From: a bacterium
GTDB lineage: Bacteria; NPL-UPA2; JAGMAN01
NCBI GenBank assembly: GCA_023130215.1
Contig: JAGMAN010000008.1
Coordinates: 1-8,964 of the forward strand
DNA length: 8,964 bases
Direction: 5' to 3'
Shown in pieces: positions 5,488 through 8,964 of this stretch; the stretch's first letter is position 1, and every line of letters begins with the position of its first letter. Made by a program: the position numbers and the translations under genes. The notes under the pieces were generated by a model, which saw nothing but the letters and a program-made list of their open reading frames with translations, ran no database searches and had not been told where the DNA came from.

Positions 5488-6236
5488 GCCAAAAGGCGGC
5501 TGAGATTGTGGTTGAGGAGATGGGAAGAAAGAAGGATGGTTTCGTTCTTGGTCTGGCCACGGGAAGCACTCCGGTTGGTCTATATAAGGAGCTCATCCGC
5601 ATGCACAAGGATGAGGGCTTAGATTTCTCCAGGGTGACCACCTTTAACTTAGACGAATACTGTAGCCTGGCCCCAGACCATCCACAGAGCTACCATTACT
5701 TCATGGACGATAATCTCTTCAATCACATAAATATTGATAAGAAGAATGTCCATGTCCCAGATGGAATGGCTAAAGACTTAGAGGCTCATTGTCGGGAATA
5801 TGAGAAAATGATTCGTGATGCCGGGGGGATAGATTTACAGGTCTTGGGGATTGGAGGGGATGGCCACATTGCTTTCAATGAACCTGGTTCCTCGCTTGGT
5901 TCCCGAACCCGGGTAAAGACCTTAACTGAGGAGACAATTAAGGATAACGCCCGTTTCTTCAAAAACATTGATGAGGTGCCCAAATATGCCATCACCATGG
6001 GAGTCGGGAGCGTAATGGAAGCTAAGATTTGTCTGCTCCTGGCTAACGGAGCCAAGAAGGCCGAGGTATTAGCTAAGGCGGTGGAGGGTCCGATAACGGC
6101 TGAGATTACTGCTTCTGTGCTCCAGATGCATCCCAATACTATGGTGGTGATGGATGAAGCTGCCGGGGCGAAGCTAAAAAGAAAAGATTATTATAAGCAT
6201 GTTGAAAAGATGACTGATGCATTAAAAAAGAAGTAA
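5451..6236 (+). CDS. nagB: Glucosamine-6-phosphate deaminase
   Basis: This enzyme interconverts glucosamine 6-phosphate and fructose 6-phosphate plus ammonia, linking amino sugars to glycolysis. The 261 residues match the family length and contain every key residue I can place against E. coli NagB: the phosphate loop GLATGSTPVGLYKEL (34-48), catalytic Asp68 in NLDEY (E. coli Asp72), Asp137, His139 and Glu144 in GGDGHIAFNEP (Asp141, His143, Glu148), Arg168 in ARFF (phosphate-binding Arg172) and Lys203 (Lys208). The allosteric-site residues are also kept (Ser147, Ser148, Arg154, Lys156), so N-acetylglucosamine 6-phosphate control is possible. AGGAGGAGG at 5438-5446 gives a very strong ribosome binding site for the ATG. 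It is the first full gene of a four-gene operon, with the next start 12 bases after its stop codon. Confidence 0.93.
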   Translation: MQVFIKKDYEEMSQKAAEIVVEEMGRKKDGFVLGLATGSTPVGLYKELIRMHKDEGLDFSRVTTFNLDEYCSLAPDHPQSYHYFMDDNLFNHINIDKKNVHVPDGMAKDLEAHCREYEKMIRDAGGIDLQVLGIGGDGHIAFNEPGSSLGSRTRVKTLTEETIKDNARFFKNIDEVPKYAITMGVGSVMEAKICLLLANGAKKAEVLAKAVEGPITAEITASVLQMHPNTMVVMDEAAGAKLKRKDYYKHVEKMTDALKKK

Positions 6237-6248
6237 GGAGATTGTGAA

Positions 6249-8141
6249 TTGAATATTCACCAAATTCTGAAAGAGGCCATCAGCACTTCAGAGTTAATTA
6301 AGGGTTTGGAAGAGGTAAGAGAAAGGGTGGCCGCGCAGAGTCTAAGTCCTGCAACAATAAAGAAGCTTGAAGAGAATGGAAACTATGCCTCTGACTGGAG
6401 TAAAGTGAAAGTGACCTCAGGATTTAACCCCGGGAGAGTAAAGAATTCCTGCTTCTACGGAGAGGTCATTCTCGGCAAGTTTGAAGAAGAGATAGAGGTA
6501 GAAAAAGAAGTGAGTCTCAGCAGTGGAATATATAATTCTACCCTGATAAATTGCAGGATTGGCAACAATACTCTCATAAAGGAGGTTAGGTGTTTAGCCA
6601 ATTATGTGGTTAGAGACAGAGCAGTTTTGTTTAACCTGGGTGTCATTTCCACCGAAAAGGCAGCCACTTTTGGTAATGGAATAGAGCTACCTCTGGCCAT
6701 AGAGACAGGGGGGCGGGAGGTAAAAACCTATGCCGAAATCACCGTTGAGGTTGCCGAGAAGTTAGCCCGTTCCCGGGGTGATAAGAAACTGCTCTCTGAA
6801 TATGAAAGGTTAATCAAGGAATATTTGGCTAAAGTCACCTCTGATAAAGGGATTATTTCTGAAGGAGCAGTGGTGAAGAATACCCCAAAGGTGCTCAGTA
6901 CCTATATTGGACCCTACGGAGTTATTGAGAACGCATCTACAGTGATTAATGTTACTATGTTAAGCAGTAAGGATGAGCCAACTAAAATCAGCGACGGAGC
7001 ATATGTAAAAGACTCAATCCTCCAGTGGAGTAGTCAGGTTACTTCTTTAGCTATTGTTACTTCCTCTGTTTTGACCGAACACTCTCATGTTGAGCGCCAC
7101 GGCAAGGTTACTGACTCTATTCTCGGGCCCAATAGCGGGGTGGGCGAAGGAGAGATAACTGCTTCGCTGGTAGGGCCATTTGTTGGTTTCCATCATCAGG
7201 CGCTACTTATTGCGGCCTTCTGGCCCGAGGGTAAAGGCAATGTAAGTTACGGGGCAAATGTTGGTTCTAATCATACTGGTAAAGCACCCGACCAGGAGAT
7301 TTTCTGCGGTGAGGGAGTTTTTTTTGGTCTCGGATGCAATATAAAGTTCCCTTCTAATTTTAGAAATGCACCATATTCACTAATTGCTTCAGTAGTTGAC
7401 GCTTTACCTCAAAAGGTCGAGTTCCCCTTCTCGCTTATCAATACGCCTGCTCATGCCTTGGAAGGTGTCTCTCCCGCCTTAAATGAGATAATACCGGCGT
7501 GGGTTCTCTCGGATAATCTCTACATGATAAGGAGGAACGAAGCCAAATATAAAAAGAGAAATAAAGCAAAGAGGTCGAAAATCATTTTTGATATTCTCCG
7601 AACTGAAATTATTGATTTAATGATAGAGGCCAGAAGAAGACTTTTGCATGTGAAAGAGGTAAAGCAAGTCTATACTCAGGAAGACATTCCTGGTCTTGGC
7701 AAGAATTATCTTCTTGAAATAAATAGAGAAAAAGCGATAGAGACTTATACCTTCTTCATAAGATATTATGCACTCATCGAGTTAAAGAAAGTTTTAGAAA
7801 AAAATCTCTTAGAGGGAATATCACCAAAAGAGATTCTCTCTGTCTCCTCTTTCGATTCCGAAGGACACTGGGAACACGCAAGGCAGATAATTTCAAAAGA
7901 TTTCCCCTCAAAAGATATTGGAGAATTACTAAAAACCCTCCTTCGGATGGAAGAAAAGGTGAGTAAAATGGTGGAAGAGTCTAAGGAAAAGGACGATGTT
8001 AGGGGCGAGAAAATTATTGACGACTATTCTGAGGTACATATATCAGCATCTGATGATCCATTTGTAAAAGAAACACGCCGGGAGGTTGAAAGAATAAGGG
8101 CGGAGATTCACAATCTTTTTGGAAAGGAGAAAAAATGGTAA
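6249..8141 (+). CDS. DUF4954-like left-handed beta-helix protein (putative acyl- or sugar-transferase)
   Basis: I recognise the N-terminal two thirds as DUF4954-like: a left-handed parallel beta-helix of the kind used by LpxA/GlmU-type transferases. Seen in 630 residues: NYASDWSKVKV and GFNPGRVKNSCFYGEV (45-73), helix-coil repeats such as SSGIYNSTLINCRIGNNTLI (91-110), FGNGIELPLAIETGGREV (141-158), more coils (200-310), GPFVGFHH (309-316) and GANVGSNHTGKAPDQE (335-350), whose His315, His316 and His342 are the best catalytic candidates. Residues about 425-630 are helical and charged, possibly a partner-binding domain. No signal peptide or membrane segment is visible, so it should be cytoplasmic. 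The start is TTG at 6249, supported by AAGGAG at 6235-6240; no in-frame alternative close by is better. It overlaps the ACP gene by 7 bases. No reaction is established for DUF4954; acyl or sugar transfer is inferred from fold and neighbours. Confidence 0.7.
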   Translation: MNIHQILKEAISTSELIKGLEEVRERVAAQSLSPATIKKLEENGNYASDWSKVKVTSGFNPGRVKNSCFYGEVILGKFEEEIEVEKEVSLSSGIYNSTLINCRIGNNTLIKEVRCLANYVVRDRAVLFNLGVISTEKAATFGNGIELPLAIETGGREVKTYAEITVEVAEKLARSRGDKKLLSEYERLIKEYLAKVTSDKGIISEGAVVKNTPKVLSTYIGPYGVIENASTVINVTMLSSKDEPTKISDGAYVKDSILQWSSQVTSLAIVTSSVLTEHSHVERHGKVTDSILGPNSGVGEGEITASLVGPFVGFHHQALLIAAFWPEGKGNVSYGANVGSNHTGKAPDQEIFCGEGVFFGLGCNIKFPSNFRNAPYSLIASVVDALPQKVEFPFSLINTPAHALEGVSPALNEIIPAWVLSDNLYMIRRNEAKYKKRNKAKRSKIIFDILRTEIIDLMIEARRRLLHVKEVKQVYTQEDIPGLGKNYLLEINREKAIETYTFFIRYYALIELKKVLEKNLLEGISPKEILSVSSFDSEGHWEHARQIISKDFPSKDIGELLKTLLRMEEKVSKMVEESKEKDDVRGEKIIDDYSEVHISASDDPFVKETRREVERIRAEIHNLFGKEKKW

Positions 8142-8386
8142 ACAGAGAAGATGTTCAAAAAGGGGTGATAAAAATAGCCTCGCAGGTATTGAAGATTGAC
8201 CCATCTGAAATTAAACCGGAATCGAATTTTGTGTTTGACCTTGGAGCAGAATCAATAGATAGTGTCGAGTTAGTGGCTGGTTTTGAAACGGAATTTGATA
8301 TCGAAATGGATGAAGAGGCTGCTTTGGAAGTGCAAACAGTAGATAAAGCTGTAGATTACATCATCGGTTACCTTGAGAAGAAATAA
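8135..8386 (+). CDS. Acyl carrier protein, operon-specific
   Basis: A small acidic four-helix carrier that holds acyl chains as thioesters on a phosphopantetheine arm. At 83 residues it has normal length. FDLGAESIDSVELV (34-47) is the attachment motif, with Ser40 as the modified residue; the usual D-S-L reads E-S-I. Helix 2 and the acidic segment EFDIEMDEEAALEV (53-66) are typical for partner recognition. Its ATG lies inside the last codons of the beta-helix gene (7-base overlap) with AAGGAG at 8123-8128, so translation is coupled. No fatty-acid synthesis genes sit nearby, so this is likely a dedicated carrier for a special pathway and not the housekeeping AcpP. A peptidyl or D-alanyl carrier is a less likely alternative. 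Confidence 0.9.
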   Translation: MVNREDVQKGVIKIASQVLKIDPSEIKPESNFVFDLGAESIDSVELVAGFETEFDIEMDEEAALEVQTVDKAVDYIIGYLEKK

Positions 8387-8413
8387 AAAAACCAGAGGAG
8401 GTGCTTCAAAAAA

Positions 8414-8964
8414 ATGAAAGTTATTATCGCAAAAGATTATAATGAAATGAGCAAACGAGCGGCATCAATTATTACTGAAGGTATTCGTAAAAAACCTCAC
8501 TTTGTTCTTGGTTTGGATGTATCTAATACAATAATCGGGACCTATAAGGAGCTTATACGGTCACATAAAGAGGGGAGTTTAGATTTTTCACGAGTATTCA
8601 CTTTCAACCTGGATGAATATCTGGGGTTGGCCCCAAACCATACCCAGAGCTGTCGTTACTTTATGGATACCAATCTATTCAATCATATTAACATTGATAA
8701 GCGTAATATAAACATTCCCAACGGTCTCACTAAGGACCCACAGACTCTTTGCCAGCAATATGAAAAATTGATTAGAGAAGTAGCCGGAATTGATCTTCAA
8801 ATTTTAGGGCTTGGACAGGATGGACATATTGGATTCAATGAACCCGGTTCTTCTCTCGCGTCTCGGACCAGGATAAAGACCCTGACGGAAAAAACGGTTA
8901 AAGATAGGACTCAATTTTTTGAAAAACCAGAAGATGTCTCTAAGTTTGCTATAACCATGGGAGT
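8414..8964 (+). CDS. NagB paralogue with altered phosphate-binding site (partial, runs off window)
   Basis: The first 183 codons of a second NagB-fold protein are visible; the rest lies beyond the window. It aligns along its length with the NagB encoded at 5451-6236, sharing FNLDEY, HINIDK and LTE/LASRTRIKTL-type segments. The catalytic residues are kept: Asp67, Asp136, His138 and Glu143 (E. coli Asp72, Asp141, His143, Glu148), as are allosteric-site residues Ser146, Ser147, Arg153 and Lys155. The phosphate loop, however, reads GLDVSNTIIGTYKEL instead of GLATGSTPVGLYKEL, and the phosphate-binding Arg172 equivalent is Gln167. It may therefore act on a sugar that lacks a free 6-phosphate, or be a regulatory subunit. 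AGAGGAGGTG at 8394-8403 gives a very strong ribosome binding site 10 bases before the ATG; the gene starts 27 bases after the ACP stop, in the same operon. Confidence 0.88.
   Translation, partial: MKVIIAKDYNEMSKRAASIITEGIRKKPHFVLGLDVSNTIIGTYKELIRSHKEGSLDFSRVFTFNLDEYLGLAPNHTQSCRYFMDTNLFNHINIDKRNINIPNGLTKDPQTLCQQYEKLIREVAGIDLQILGLGQDGHIGFNEPGSSLASRTRIKTLTEKTVKDRTQFFEKPEDVSKFAITMG

Noticed and set aside
5786-6136. 116-codon frame on the - strand inside nagB
   Set aside because: Antisense shadow of a well-supported gene; no ribosome binding site or family.
1-8964. CRISPR array, tRNA or rRNA genes
   Set aside because: No spaced repeats, no cloverleaf with GGTTC-type arm and no rRNA-like conserved blocks were noticed in reading the window. 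The only tandem repeats are short and lie in promoters or IS ends.

Overview
The window looks bacterial: strong AGGAGG-type ribosome binding sites, sigma70-type promoters, a stem-plus-T-tract terminator, and tightly packed genes all on the + strand. Base composition is AT-rich. Nothing here fixes the lineage. The mix of a PfkB kinase, a DUF4954-like beta-helix protein and an IS1202/ISNCY-type transposase would fit an environmental or uncultivated Gram-negative-like lineage, but that is a guess.

Layout. (1) Bases 11-1787 hold what looks like a complete insertion sequence: one 405-residue DDE transposase, ends built from tandem ~24-bp units in inverted orientation, a 15-bp direct repeat flanking it, and a hairpin that buries the transposase ribosome binding site. 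(2) A near-consensus promoter at 1834-1862 leads into an AbiEii-like nucleotidyltransferase overlapping a 63-residue partner gene, arranged like a toxin-antitoxin or MNT/small-protein pair. (3) A 401-residue PfkB-family sugar kinase follows. (4) A short A-rich tandem repeat, a promoter and two TATCsGATA palindromes precede a Fic-domain AMP transferase with an excisionase-like C-terminal DNA-binding domain. (5) A terminator at 5287-5324 separates this from a four-gene operon that runs off the window.

The operon is the most interesting part. Its promoter carries a 22-bp palindrome with a GAAC-N4-GTTC core, and its first codons (5389 onward) look like the start of a DUF134 protein that was cut off and joined to the next gene. 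It then reads nagB (glucosamine-6-phosphate deaminase with intact active site), a 630-residue left-handed beta-helix protein of DUF4954 type, a dedicated acyl carrier protein, and a second NagB paralogue. That paralogue keeps the catalytic Asp/His/Glu residues but has lost the phosphate-binding loop and the phosphate-binding Arg. Spacing and overlaps indicate co-expression. My inference is a pathway in which an amino sugar is made or released by the NagB proteins and modified with an acyl group carried on the ACP, with the beta-helix protein as a possible acyltransferase or scaffold. That function is not proven by the sequence.
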